Shown: positions 10,401 through 25,670, counted from the first letter of the stretch. The stretch is DNA of 64,000 nucleotides from Zopfochytrium polystomum (GCA_025765615.1 JAIVFJ010000073.1:124001-188000), one strand, 5' to 3'. The notes: generated by a model not told the origin, from the letters alone. Numbers and translations: made by a program.

Positions 10401-11651
10401 ACAGCTCCAGAATTGATCATGTATGGAAGAGAGTCTATGCCTGTGTGTGACGCGCTCACTGTTGCAGTGTTCACAAAGAAGTAGAAGTGAGAGGAACCAT
10501 TTAATTGAGAAGAAGAAGAAACAGAAGGCCCCCTTGTAGCAGTTTGAGGGTGGAATCCAGAGAAAGGAGCAAGAGTTGCTTGCGGTACAGCCACAGTTGC
10601 TGAGGCTGAAGCACAGTTTGGTTGAGCAGGTGTGAAGTGTTGCATTTGGAGCCTGACTGAGATGGCATTGGCTCAGCACATGTGCAGGCAGTGCTCAGAC
10701 TTGTACATGTGTGCGTTGGTGGCCAAGCTTGGAATTTCTGCGCAGAACTTGCACCTGGTGCCTTCAACTCTTCCAAGATGTCAATGGATTGAGGTAGCCT
10801 TTGGCCTTGGCCTATGGGTGACTCTTGGCTGGCAGTGGTCACAGGAGTCACCTTATTCTCACATGATAACCCTGCTGCCTCTATCCTTGTCACCACTTTC
10901 CATCAGCTCCTTTTAACGCCCATCGCCTCATTTGGATTCCCTGTTGCGATGACACTATCGCTTGTGAGAAGTCACATTCCATCAAGCCATCTGACAAGTG
11001 TTCCAAGCCCTGCAAATCCCCTCCACCAAATTTCCAAGGCCCTCACCCTCGCACCCACTGTCTTCTCCAATTGTCAACCCTTCCCTCCCTCCTACTCCAT
11101 CATCCCACGGAACTCATAACAGCCCTTTACAACCCTCGCAACCTCTGCACCACATGTAGTTGCCAGCACTCCACCAACACTTGCCCAGACATCTGGCTTT
11201 TGCACACCAATGCTTCTTCCAGATGGATTGACCACTAAACTTGTTCCAGGCATTATCTGGCCTCACCAAACAATAGAACTTCCCTCACAGCAACAAGTAA
11301 GAGCCACTCGTCACCTATCTCCTCACTGAGCCCACTCTTGCCTTTCACAATTTTGACATGGGCAGTAGCCTAATCTGACTTATCCCGACCCTCTGAATTT
11401 TCACAGCTGTTCCCCTCTCTTACTCTGACCTCCCTCAGACTTACTTCCCTATTTATTTTTTCTGTGTTTGTCCCCTTCTCCTTTGATCATTGTGGCTTTA
11501 TGTGCAGTGGAGATGACTGACGACCCTGTAAGTCTGTAGCACATGGGGTGGGTTTACTGAGGTAATACCTGGATGTAGTCTATTACAGTTCACCGTTGAT
11601 GGCTCTTTCTCTCCCACCAGCCCCTTTGGGGCTGGAACATATAAAAAAAAA
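10401..11651. other. Transposon-rich spacer, no gene supported
   Basis: Open frames on both strands reach about 130 codons but show no domains, no consistent splice structure and no conserved motif. The stretch lies between copies of the palindrome-rich repeat and is likely degraded mobile-element sequence. Confidence 0.4.
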
Positions 11652-11856
11652 AGCCCATTGTGTTGGCATCTCCAGTTACCATTTTACATGAAAATGGGAG
11701 CCAGTGCAACAAGCAAAATGGGATCTCAAGCACCCAAATCAATAAAAAATGGTATCTCTGAATCCTAAAAAATGGAGCTGAAAATGGAACCCACGACTCC
11801 CAGTAAGAACAAGTCAAAGAATGATAGCTAGGGATCCAGAGCCGTGGCCCACAGTG
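11652..11856 (-). repeat. Palindrome-rich repeat, copy A (inverted relative to copy B)
   Basis: Reverse complement of this 205-bp segment aligns end to end with 14711-14915, also 205 bp. Both start CACTGTGGGC, share TTGTTCTTACTGGGAGTC and GATTTGGGTGCT, and end GATGCCAACACAATGGGCT. Substitutions are scattered (by eye roughly 10-15 percent). A palindrome lies at 11675-11702 (GTTACCATTTT with AAAATGGGAGC, one mismatch). Copy A sits directly downstream, in minus-strand terms, of LINE reverse-transcriptase remains and may interrupt them. Confidence 0.75.
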
Positions 11857-11869
11857 GGAAGGTTAACAC

Positions 11870-13200
11870 CCACTCCCTCACCCAAATGTGGCACCATGAC
11901 ATCACAGGCATTAATCTGAGAGAAAGATGGTCTGAACCCGTGAAGACCAGGCCCACCAGAGGCCACAGGAGCCAACACACAGGGAGGAGGGCATACCTGA
12001 GAGACCATTCCTGCAGCAGTACCAGGCCAGCCAACTCATTCATATCAGAAGAGCCAGGGAGGGCAGAGAAGCCGCAACCAAGGAGTACATTGTGAGAAGA
12101 GAGGGTGGAGGAGACATGAGTAAGACAGATGGACTGAACAACTTCTGATTGGACGGAGGTTAGTGATGTGACCACCCCACGCAGCTTAGGATTGGGAAGA
12201 TGGAGGAAGATGCCCAAGAGTCTGGGATGTCAAGGAAGAGGAAAGAGTGAATGGTGAGGGAGGAGAAGAATGTGCGAGCATCAGGGCCAGCTGCGTGGAG
12301 AGCTCTCTGGAGATTTGGAGGGGGCCAGGGGCTTTGTTTGAGGCAAGAGATTTGAGGGCATTTTCAACGTCGTTGGCAGAAGGGGGAAACATAACCTTTG
12401 AGAAACGATCTGGGGGGATGTGGGACGGGGTTGCATCTCAGAGTGGAATGGAGAGGATGGTGGGAAGGGAGTGAGGGTACAAGGTCAAAACCAGTGTTCA
12501 ACCTGTTGTTGGCAGATGCCAGGGACAACGTCGGGATTGCAGGTGATTGAGGGACCTTTGTCAGTAGTGTAGCAAATGTGGTTGATGCTGGAGTTGCTGC
12601 ATGTGTGGTTAAGGACGTTGTTGACGACAGTCTTCATCTTGCCAGAAGAGAAAAGGTCATGTCTATGCGTGAGAGCTGTGGCAATGTCCTCCATTTTGGA
12701 GCTTTTCTGCTGCCTGGCGTTGGGCATGGTAGATGGCCAAGCCATGGCGGTGAGGGTGGGGAGCAAAATGTCACAATAGTCAGTTGTGTCAAAGAAGCAG
12801 GCTTTGTACTGAGAGTGGAGCTGGGACAAGAAGGGGTAAGACTGATATGCGCCCCACTCAGATGGGGTCGAAGTAATGGAAGGGAAGATGTTAGCCAGAT
12901 CATGGGCAGGGTCTTTGGCAAGTGCCCACAGTTTCTCTACTTTCCAAATGGTTGGCATGGCAATCTATCTTCAGCGCTGGTGAGGAGGCTCCTTTGTGAG
13001 GAAGGAACTTTTTATCAAGACCTTGCACTTCTTTGAGCTCTGCTGCAACATTCACCTCGCTCTTGCTCCCCTTGCTGTGGGGCACTTCGACCACCTCCAC
13101 TTCAACATAATCCTTGCTTCCTCCCCCTTCCACACTTGTCCCTTCTCCCCTCTGTGCTGGCAGGTCATCAGACCTTTGGAAGCTTCGGAAGAGCAACTGG
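11870..13200 (-). pseudogene. LINE-type reverse transcriptase remnant
   Basis: Minus-strand fragments in shifting frames read like a non-LTR retrotransposon ORF2. The piece 12392-12186 carries DVENALKSLASNKAPGP, the NKAPGPDGI-type motif at the start of LINE reverse transcriptases. The piece 12217-11828 reads LRGVVTSLTSVQSEVV, corresponding to the NYRPISLLSV region, followed by an LSSHNVLLG segment equivalent to the usual L.....L...QFGFR block. Upstream, 12958-12485 reads like the linker between endonuclease and reverse transcriptase. I cannot find the YADD catalytic motif; the sequence degrades before it, next to repeat copy A. It is a multi-lesion relic. Confidence 0.6.
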
Positions 13201-13381
13201 ACAATTTCACATCAGCTGTCTCACTTGAGCTTGCCCCTCTCAGCAGCCCTCACAAGGTTGGACAGCATTCTTCTCCCCTCTGAGCTTGAGTTCCTCCACT
13301 CTCCAACCCTACCCTTTCAATACCCGTCCCCAGAACGTCTTCACTTCTTGTCAGCCACCTTGACACACTCTCCACATCATT

Positions 13382-13939
13382 TCATGAGTTGCTGCTTCCT
13401 GGGAGCCTGATCATCAAAGCTGACCAAGCCGTTTCGATCTCCTTGATGAAGGTGGCATGCATCTTCAGCATGGCACTTATGAACTCTGATGAAGTCATGA
13501 TGTGATGCTGAATCTGGTTCTTGACAGTTGCTTCGACAGCCACAATTGGTCCAGCATTAGCTTGCTCAGCGGCAGTCGGTACATAGAGGTAGTTTGATGA
13601 AAGTGTTTTGCCAGCCTTTGGCTCTGGTGTGCTGTTACCACCATTTTGACAGTGCAGCCAGAAACGCCATCTGTCCCACTGATCCTTGGGTAGTTGTGTG
13701 ACGTACACATGGGAGGTCTCCTCATTGCAGAATGGCCTCTGGAGAGGGAACAGGTCCGTCTGCCGTAGGTCCAGGATTCCTTTTTCGCCAATGACCTTGG
13801 TCTGAAGTTTGTTAATAAAGTCATTGAATTCTGTCAGCGTTTTGCCAGTGAACATGCCAACAAAAGAGTTTAGGTTGCAGAATAGCAGGTTGGCACAGTT
13901 GAAGAGCGACCATGTGCCAAAATTCAGGCTGAGAATCAA
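13382..13939 (-). CDS. Unrecognised 185-codon open frame in the transposon-rich block
   Basis: I do not recognise this protein. The frame is open for 185 codons with an in-frame ATG at 13939. Composition is normal and not low-complexity, with aromatic-rich stretches (FGTWSLF, WDRWRFWLHC), a SNYLYVPTAAEQAN segment and a final helix. Upstream minus-strand sequence (14100-13960) is open in another frame, so the 5' part may be spliced or frameshifted. It lies beside LINE remains, so it could belong to a mobile element or be a lone effector-like gene. No signal peptide is visible at this ATG. Function unknown. Confidence 0.3.
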   Translation of the reverse strand: MILSLNFGTWSLFNCANLLFCNLNSFVGMFTGKTLTEFNDFINKLQTKVIGEKGILDLRQTDLFPLQRPFCNEETSHVYVTQLPKDQWDRWRFWLHCQNGGNSTPEPKAGKTLSSNYLYVPTAAEQANAGPIVAVEATVKNQIQHHIMTSSEFISAMLKMHATFIKEIETAWSALMIRLPGSSNS

Positions 13940-14710
13940 AGGGTTAGGTGTATAACGGCGTCCTCTGATTGCTCCCCACTGTCAAGAAGATGTCTTGCAA
14001 AGTTGAAGATGTGTTTTCCGACTTTCGCGTTCGATCAAATTGCGCAGAGAAGTCATAGACAGCTGCATAATCACTTGTTGGAAAGAGGAGAATCAGATTT
14101 TTGAATGCACTATAGCATGCCTGGATTGAATGACAGAGTGAGCTGGGAGAGGGTGCGGAAAATTTTTGGCCTCCCCAATGAGAAGGTTTCTAAAGTTGAG
14201 GTAGGCTGATTCTGATTGTTGGGGTTGGTGGAGATTGTTGTTCTGTGAGGCCTTCCCAGACTCACAAGGTGCCTTCGCTTTTGATTGAGTTTGCTTGGGT
14301 TCTTCTGTGGAGTCAATAACTGATGGGTGTTAGTCAGGTACTTGATGTGTGGATTTACCAATGTCATTGTCCTTGAGGTCCTCCTGCCAGCCCTTTCCCT
14401 TCGCCTTCGCCAGCGTCTCCGTTGCTGCGCATCCTCTTGTTGTCATAGTCCTCTTCGCTGGTTTGCAACCCCTCCCCGCCATTCCTTTTTTTTTTCCCTG
14501 TGACTTGTCACATTGCGGGAAATTGCAGGAAATGCGGGGTCGCTCCCAGCCGATCCTTTCAAAGTGGACGAACGTGAGTTTGCCAAACACAGCCCTTGCG
14601 CTCGAGTTGCATTTATTGTATGCCTTTCTTGTTCTTCTCTCTATTTTACGAGTCTCTGTGTTTTCGTGTTTTGACTGTCTCTTTTCCGCCTTTTTGGGTT
14701 TCACCTTTTA

Positions 14711-14915
14711 CACTGTGGGCAATGGCTCTGGCTCCCCAGCTACCATTTTTTGATTTGTTCTTACTGGGAGTCATAGGTTCCATTTTCGGCTCCCTTTTTT
14801 GGGATTCAGAGAGACCATTTCTCATTGATTTGGGTGCTCGAGATCCCATGTTTCTTGTTGCCCTGGCTCCCATTTTCATGTAAAATGGAAGCTGGAGATG
14901 CCAACACAATGGGCT
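14711..14915 (+). repeat. Palindrome-rich repeat, copy B
   Basis: Direct-strand partner of the inverted copy at 11652-11856, of equal length. It starts CACTGTGGGCAATGGCTCTG and contains a palindrome at 14866-14893 (GCTCCCATTTT, 5-base spacer, AAAATGG-AGC). Similarity stops after GGGCT. Both shared segments have the CACTG end facing the 2.85 kb between them, so the two copies are not the outer inverted ends of one 3.3-kb element. Confidence 0.75.
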
Positions 14916-17738
14916 CTGCAGCTCCATTTTTCTGGGATGTTGACATCATGGCTAAATCTACCAGATTTACCAAAAGGCCCATGGATAGGGTCTAAGAAAG
15001 AAAGGAAAGAGTTAAACGTTCTCAAAATTAGGCAAGGATGAGGGGATAGGAGGGAGAGCAAGACAAGAGAGAATGGTGTTTCACGAGAAGACAAGGGCGA
15101 GCCAGAACGATCTGGGTTCCGCAGTCACTGTGAATGGTGCAGTCGGAAAAAAGTCGCTTAACAGGGCGCTTCCCGCCACGAGAGGCTCGATTGTGGTGAT
15201 TGACAGAACACTGAGTGATCGATTTCCGTTGGCACCGTGGGCACCCCCGGCCGCATCGATTCAGCCTCTCAGATTGGCGGATCCTTGCTTGAGGCGCCAA
15301 CAGCCATCAAGGTCCACTCGCCGTCTCTCTGGGCAGGATTGGATGGGATGGTAGGGGCTTGTGGCATGTGGAGGTTGGTGTGCGGAGTTTATGATCGTTA
15401 GACCACTCGCCTTTGTTGCAATGGAAGTCACGAAGACTGCACAACGCCTTATTTCTCATTAAAATGAGAAAGAAAACGAAAAGGACAAAAAAATTTCTTG
15501 TGGAAGACACATTCTTTCCCCCTTGGCCAGCCTTTTCCTCGCTGCCCATCTGAGAGAACAGATAATTGGATAAAGAGAACATGTAAATGTTTGATGGTTT
15601 CATAGATTTGGCACGTCCAAAAAAGGGACACCTAGCTGTGAAGGCAGTGAGGCATCACTCGAAGATGGCAGGGTGTTCTCCTTATCATCTGGAAAGAGAG
15701 AGAAAACTGCAGCTTCAGCCTTCATCTTGCTGAAGCTCTGAGTTGTTATTGGCATTTCACATCGGTCTGTACAAATGGATTTTGTTTGTTTTTTCTGCTG
15801 CCAATGGCTTAAATCTTTTGGCAGACAGGATTGTTTCATGACATCCGGGCCACTCTCCAGTGCTTTGCAAATGGGGAGCTCATTGCTTCCTTATGCGAAG
15901 CAGGGGGCGGAGGTAAGTCCCTCTGGGAAATCCTTTCAGATGTAAACAGTCTACTCTGAGTGAGTGAGTGGAAGGAGTGAATGAAGTGGAGATGTGTGTT
16001 TGTGGGTGGTCCTTCTCCCCAACTTGGAGAGAAAGAGAAAACCTCTGTTATGAATAATTGATACATAATGATGATATACATGCTGTAATAGTTGCTAGGC
16101 AAGTGTGAGTCGCACAGGGTAAAAACCTCTCCTATATTATCTGCTTGAGCAGAGGAGGAGGGAAACTGTTAACACCAGGTTTCTGTTCCACTTAATACTC
16201 AGAGTATTTGTCAACAGTGCAGCACCCAGGTCTGCATTGGTGGTGGCTCGCTCTCCCCATGGGCATCGTGAGAACAATAACTGACAGTCACAATAGGTTC
16301 AGGTCCGTCTTGTGCCTCTTGCTGTGAACCAGTCAGTTCTGCCTTACATCAGATGGATAAGCTGTGACCTCCTCAGGTTCCTTGTCCACATGGACCTTCA
16401 GAGCCTGGTAAACTTGCTGGAACTGACTTCTGGAGACCTTCAGTGTGCGAGTCTTGGCTGTCAGAGTGCGCAGCACTTTCTTGTTGACTTTCATTAAAGA
16501 CAATAACATGTTGGAAAAGCAAACAGGTGCAAAAGCCATTCAGGCTTATCTCTTTGGACAAAGAACACGACACGTCCTGGACCTAATAAGCTTGTGTTGC
16601 AGCTAACCCATATGGGATAATCCAATGTTTCAAGCGTGGAGAGACCAAAATCCCCCTTTACAGGGGACCTGGTTAATGTGTCCCCTAGGGGTGAAAGCAT
16701 TTTCCATCCGTTACTGTTAACTAATGCAATATGAATTGTTTCATGCTGTTATTAAATCTCATTCTTCTCGGTTCTTCTTCTTTTGCAGGTGAGGGCTTCC
16801 TTCAGTGGGAGCCTGGCAGTGTGGGGAAGCACTGAATTAGGTTTGTGTTTACTTGTACTGTTGCAACCGCCTCAAAGGCCCTGATCCTCTATGTAGTTTT
16901 CTGAGCACTTCTGTTTTCTTTTCATTTATTCGTTTTTAGTGTACTCTTTTTGTCATTGTCTGTTTCTTTGGGGTCGTTGTCACTCCCCGTAAGGAGAGCC
17001 CTTGAAAATTTGTACCTGAATTGAGAGTGTCGGGTACTCGACCCAACCCCACCCCCGACGTTCATTGACTTTTTGAAAGGGAGAAGCCGAACCTTTAAGG
17101 TCGGAGAACCAGTAGAGGTTAGCGAACAAGCAAACTTTCAATGACGTTGTGGAGCCGGTGCCGGGCGGTTGAAAAGAGTGCTCAAACCGTAGAGCAAGTG
17201 AGTACTTGTGTAAAGCCATAATATTAAGCATTCATCAGTCAATGCTTACGCACATAATAGTGGTGTGTCATTCGCAACATAGAGAGTCAGTGGAGCTTGC
17301 ACGGATGCAGACAACGAATAATAGTAAACAAATAATGCAATACGTTTGCAGCGCACATCGACAAAAAGGCCCAAAACACACATGTCCTATTGAGACTGAT
17401 AGATGATGTGATGGAAGATAGTAGGAGAGATGCCGCATTCCTTCTTCTCTGGCGAGAGCGGCCCCACTGTTGGGTAGTGGTCACGATGTGTGAGTCCAAC
17501 TGTTAGGTTTCAGCCTGTAGTCTATACCCTGCAAATTGGGATGCAGAGCGGAGCGAGAGGGCTAAGAGAGAAGCGCTTGGTTCTGTGTGCTTTTTCGTAC
17601 GTGCGACCTTTGCTTGCGCGTGTTTAGCCGTTGACCTCGGCACTCTAGCGCAGTCCCGCTCGTTTTCTTGCTGCCGCATCATGAGACTAGTTAGGTATTA
17701 ACGATTCTGTGTCTGCAGCTCTTGTCAACCCCTCCAAC
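14916..17738. other. Intergenic interval before ribokinase, no gene supported
   Basis: There are only short open frames (up to about 98 codons) with no domain. One minus frame at 16539-16333 is moderately hydrophilic and helix-like but has no family signal. The last 500 bases become GC-richer and CG-rich, as expected for the ribokinase promoter. I looked for tRNA-like cloverleafs and found none. Confidence 0.4.
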
Positions 17739-19055
17739 ATGGCGAGCAGTACCAGCATTGGCGGCAACGGCTGCGCCGGCGTCCTCGTCTTTGGTTCGCT
17801 CAACGTCGACGAGGTCTTTGACGTCGACTCGATCGTGCGCGAGGGCGAGACCATCCCGTCGCGCGGATACGCTCGCGTGCCTGGCGGCAAGGGCGCAAAC
17901 CAGAGCGTCGCCGCCGCCGGCGCCCTCGTTTCGTCGCCGCCCCACGCTCCTCCCCCACACCTCCCACTCCCGCGAGTCTTCCACGCGGGGCGCGTCGGCG
18001 CCGACGGCGTCTGGCTCAAGGACGTTCTCCAATCGCGCGGCGTCGACGTGGACCTCGTCGCCGTCGATCCGTCTGTCGTGCGTTGTCTGTTTCGTTTGGT
18101 GCTTTCGCCGGTTTTCGTGCTCACCGCGTTCCAGCCCACCGGCCGCGCCATCATCCAGGTCTCTCGATCCACGCGCGACAACGCCATCGTTCTGCTCCCT
18201 GGCGCCAACCACGCCATCCCCGCCACGTCCGTCGCGGACACGCTTACCCGCTTCGTCGCCGCGACGGCGGCGTCTTCAGCAGCAGCGACCACCACAACCA
18301 CCACCGCCACCCGCTTCCTCGTGCTTCAGAACGAGATTGCGAACCTCCCCGCAATCCTCGCCGCGGCCGCCACGGAGCATCTCTCGGTCGTCTTCAACCC
18401 CGCCCCGTGCCCGCCGGACCTCCTCGCCACCCTGCCCGCGGACTTGCCCGTGGATATTATCGTTGCGAACCAGATCGAGGCCGCCGCGCTCCTACACTCA
18501 CCGGCTGCGGTAAGCGACCCGGCGCAGCCGCCGCCGCACGCCGCGCCCGATGGCGACTCGGAAGAAGCCGCTGCGATGGCCGCGCGGCTGCTGCGCGCGT
18601 GGCCGCGCCGGCTCAAGCTCGCCGTCGTTACGCTCGGCGCCGCCGGCGCCGTCGCGGCGTTTTGGACGGGCGGCGCTCCCCCCCCTCGCGCTCCAGCCGC
18701 CGCCGCCGCCGACGACGACGACGGCGCAGCCACCACAACCGCGGTGGTAGCGACCGTGGCGGTCTCGGCGCTGGTGGGAGTGCGCGCGGTCGACACGACG
18801 GGCGCGGGCGACACGTTTGTCGGGTTTCTGGTCGGTGCCTTGGCGCGGGCGCTGTGCGGCGGCGGCGGCTGGGGTGGCGGTGACAACGACAATGACGGCG
18901 ACCGGTTGGCCCGGCTGCTGCGGGACCGCGATGCGCTGGTGGATGCGCTGCGCGTCGCGGTGGCGGCGTCGGGCATGGCGTGCGAGCGGCACGGCGCGAT
19001 CCCGGCCATCCCGGTGTGGGCTGACGTTGAGCGGCGGATGAGGGGCGGCCAGTGA
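17739..19055 (+). CDS. RBKS: Ribokinase (PfkB family)
   Basis: It phosphorylates D-ribose to ribose-5-phosphate with ATP, feeding the pentose phosphate pathway in the cytosol. PfkB hallmarks are in order: VFGSLNVDEVFDVD at the N-terminus, GGKGANQSVAAA (PfkB signature 1, substrate binding), PTGRAIIQVS, FNPAPCP, IVANQIEA, and DTTGAGDTFVGFL (signature 2 with anion hole GAGD and the catalytic Asp). The ATG at 17739 gives MASSTS directly before the first strand. The open frame extends further upstream only by alternative starts. A 57-bp segment at 18078-18134 starts GTGCG and ends TTCCAG, splits the conserved SV-PTG junction, and is probably an intron that happens to be open and a multiple of three. 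Spliced length is about 419 residues; Ala/Asp/Thr-rich inserts make it longer than the usual 310. Confidence 0.9.
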   Translation: MASSTSIGGNGCAGVLVFGSLNVDEVFDVDSIVREGETIPSRGYARVPGGKGANQSVAAAGALVSSPPHAPPPHLPLPRVFHAGRVGADGVWLKDVLQSRGVDVDLVAVDPSVVRCLFRLVLSPVFVLTAFQPTGRAIIQVSRSTRDNAIVLLPGANHAIPATSVADTLTRFVAATAASSAAATTTTTTATRFLVLQNEIANLPAILAAAATEHLSVVFNPAPCPPDLLATLPADLPVDIIVANQIEAAALLHSPAAVSDPAQPPPHAAPDGDSEEAAAMAARLLRAWPRRLKLAVVTLGAAGAVAAFWTGGAPPPRAPAAAAADDDDGAATTTAVVATVAVSALVGVRAVDTTGAGDTFVGFLVGALARALCGGGGWGGGDNDNDGDRLARLLRDRDALVDALRVAVAASGMACERHGAIPAIPVWADVERRMRGGQ

Positions 19056-19640
19056 TCGAGCGGGAGTGGTGCGAGCGCTATGTATGAGGGACATGGTGTA
19101 TGTCTATTAGATTGTGGGACTTCTTTCTTTCCCTCCCCCCCTCTGCAAGCAGCGGCACGCGATTGCCGGGGAAAATCAAAGTTAGTGGTGCATAGGAAAG
19201 GAAGAGGAGGCCGAGCGGGTCGCCCAACACCACGTTCTCCAATCCTACCAGCAAATGACTCCTGTGATTTTCGTTCAACCTCATTCCTCACTCTCCGCTA
19301 GTGATGCCCGCCCGCCCTTTGTCGAGATACAATAAACACCGTTTTGTACGTCTATGGCTCATTCTACTTCTTCTTCTTCTCAACAACGTCTGTATTTTCT
19401 CTCTCTCTCTTCTTAAACAAAGGGGAGGGGAAGAGCGGAAAGAGCGAAAAGAGCGGGAAGAGCGAGGCGGAGGCACTCGGGGAGGGTGAGCGCTTCGACA
19501 ACTGACCTACCAAGAGAGAGAGAGAGAAAAAAAAAAGGAGAGAGAGGGAAAGGACAGAAAAGAGACGAGAGAGCGAGAGAGAGAGAGAGAGTGAGAGAGA
19601 GAGAAAAGAAAAACCAAACGACAATAATAAAACGAGGGAC

Positions 19641-19682
<42 letters not shown>

Positions 19683-19753
19683 CAGCGACACAAGGAAAAC
19701 CAAACCGCCACACCAGAAAAAACAGCGAAAAAAAAAGACACCGTTCCTATCCG
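19056..19753. repeat. Convergent spacer with (GA)n and poly(A)40
   Basis: This spacer lies between the 3' ends of ribokinase (+) and the kinase gene (-). It contains imperfect (GA)n from about 19515 to 19612 and an uninterrupted run of about 40 A at 19641-19680. The long Arg/Lys- and Phe-rich open frames here are products of these repeats. Confidence 0.85.
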
Positions 19754-23731
<3,978 letters not shown>

Positions 23732-23874
23732 GTGGGCCGAGTTTCCTGTCTACCCTGTGGCCTGACAGTCTCTGTCTCTGTTTCGGTCTGTCTCCTCCCT
23801 CTCAAAATTGGTTTGTAATGCGCGCTCTGTTTCCCCTTCCCCGTTTTCCCCCTTCCGCCAGCCAGCCAACCCGA

Positions 23875-25670
23875 CTACCGTGCAAGCAGCCTCTCGAACT
23901 GATCGTACAAGTCCCGATGCCGCTCCCCGAGCAGGTGCTGCAGGTTGTCGAGGGTGCGCTGTCGTGACTGATCCTTGGTGTTGTATCTCAAAGGAGCAAA
24001 AGTTGAACAGAGTCAGACAGAAGGAGAGCCGGGAGAGTGTGTGTTAAGGGACGGAATGAAGGCCAAACAATGAAAACAAGTATTGACACATACGACTTGA
24101 CGTTGCTTAACAATGTGGTAAACTGGGCGATGCGAATAGCAAATTGTAGGATCAAACAGTTTGAGACACGGCGCCAAAAAAAAAAAAAAAAAAAAAGAAA
24201 CAATTCCTGTTTACCTCGTCGTAGGACAGAGTAGCCCGAGCGCGCTTGAAAAACTCTCTCCCATCCACAGAACCGCCACTCGCCGCGTCGCCAACCGTCC
24301 CGTCGCCCCGCCGCTCAAACGTAACAGATTTGGTCGGTGGTTGAGGTTGCAGTGCAGGCGGCTGGGACGACGACGACGAGGGTATCGCCTGGTGCTGTGC
24401 GGAGCCAGGTCCGCTGAGCATTGGGTCCGACACTCGAAAGTACGGAGTGAAGTTCACGTCCGCATCCAGGGTGTCTGGCGCCGTGGAGCCGCCCTGTCGC
24501 GAACGACCATTGGCCATTGCGGAGGAGGCACTGGATTGGCTACCGTTTGCTGTTGAACCTACTACACCGCCGAGTGTTGCTGCGGCGGGCGTCGGTGACG
24601 GTGTGGCCACAGTTTGGCTCTGCCGCGGCTGTCGAGCACCCGCGTCGGGCGGAAACTGCTGCTTGCCGGTCCTTTGTGTGCTGGTTTGCTGAAATGCACC
24701 AAGAAAATCCTCAGTGTGCCTACCAGAAGGTTTCAATACCGTGGGTTTGCGGGGTCGAGAACAAGGACGCCCTCACCTATCTGGAGAGGGTGGTCCTTGT
24801 GATCCCGTATGTGACGAAAAGCTGAGTCTTGTCGTCCTCTCTCCTGTGACTAAGAGAGATAAATATCCAACTCAGGGTTCTTCTTCTCACACAAAGCTCA
24901 CAGTTCTCTAATCCAACACCAACAGCATCAAGATTGAACGCGTCTGCTGGTAAAGGTAAGCACCATGAAAACAAACAAGACAACGCGCCGCCGTAACGCT
25001 TCTCACCTCCTCTGGAGGCCGACGTTCCAAAAAGAGGCGAAGACGTGGAACCTCTCGCGGCTGCTGAGCTCCCAGCGGCAACCACACCACGAATTTCCTC
25101 CAGCTCGTCGTCGTTGGCCAGAGATTCCATCACGCTCTGCTTGAACGAGGCGAGTTTCGACACGACACGACTCATTTCCGTTATCCGCTTTTCGCTTCGT
25201 GATAGCTGTCCCTCGAGTTGCGCTATTCGGTTGACTAGCTCCTAGTGTGTGCGTTTGTGTGTAAAGGAAACGTTGGGACATCGAACACGATAAAAGGGAT
25301 CATATTTTTTTTGCGGGGGGGTCGATAAAGCGCGCTCAACTTTATTTTCGGCTTCTTTTCGACTGAGATCCAACCGGAGTTGAGCTAGTTCTGAATCTCG
25401 CATACCGATCTGGAGTGTTTTTGGGCGTCAAAGGTGATATGGGCTTGCGAATTGGTGAATGACGTTCTGGGCTCAGCAGAAGAGAGGCACAGCGCAAACG
25501 TGCTGGAGGGAGGCTAGCGGCCCACCCCCCTCTTTCACGCCGCTTCGCCGCCGGGGAAAACAACCAACCTTTTTGGAGTGAGCCTCCCGCAAGATCCTGA
25601 TGCCATTCTCAAAGTCCTGGTCGATGCCTGTCCCGAGAGCGGCGGCGACCGTCGACGCCAAAGCTGACAT
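23875..25670 (-). CDS. At4g15545-like coiled-coil protein
   Basis: It resembles the plant and protist family typified by Arabidopsis At4g15545, whose role is unclear. Exons from the start: MSALASTVAAALGTGIDQDFENGIRILREAHSKK, then a coiled coil (DSELAQLRLDLSRKEAENK and ELVNRIAQLEGQLSRSEKRITEM), VSKLASFKQSVMESLAND, and a Ser/Pro/Gln-rich linker. The diagnostic C-terminal block is DGREFFKRARATLSYDE, an intron, FTTLLSNVK, an intron, then YNTKDQSRQRTLDNLQ and HRDLYDQFERLLAR. The introns near 24000-24215 include a poly(A) run. The start ATG at 25670 is the first in frame; an upstream extension has no ATG. The gene lies head to tail with the kinase, 144 bp upstream of its start. The exact splice after SNVK is uncertain. 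Confidence 0.75.

Noticed and set aside
11652..14915. One 3.3-kb transposon bounded by the 205-bp inverted copies
   Set aside because: Both copies have the CACTG end facing the interval between them; the copies therefore extend away from it and are separate insertions.
16970..17240. tRNA or other small RNA near a GC-rich hairpin-like stretch
   Set aside because: No cloverleaf, anticodon arm or TTCGA-type T-loop could be drawn.
18083..19291. Arg/Ala-rich frames of 200-320 codons opposite and beside ribokinase
   Set aside because: GC-rich shadows of the ribokinase coding sequence.
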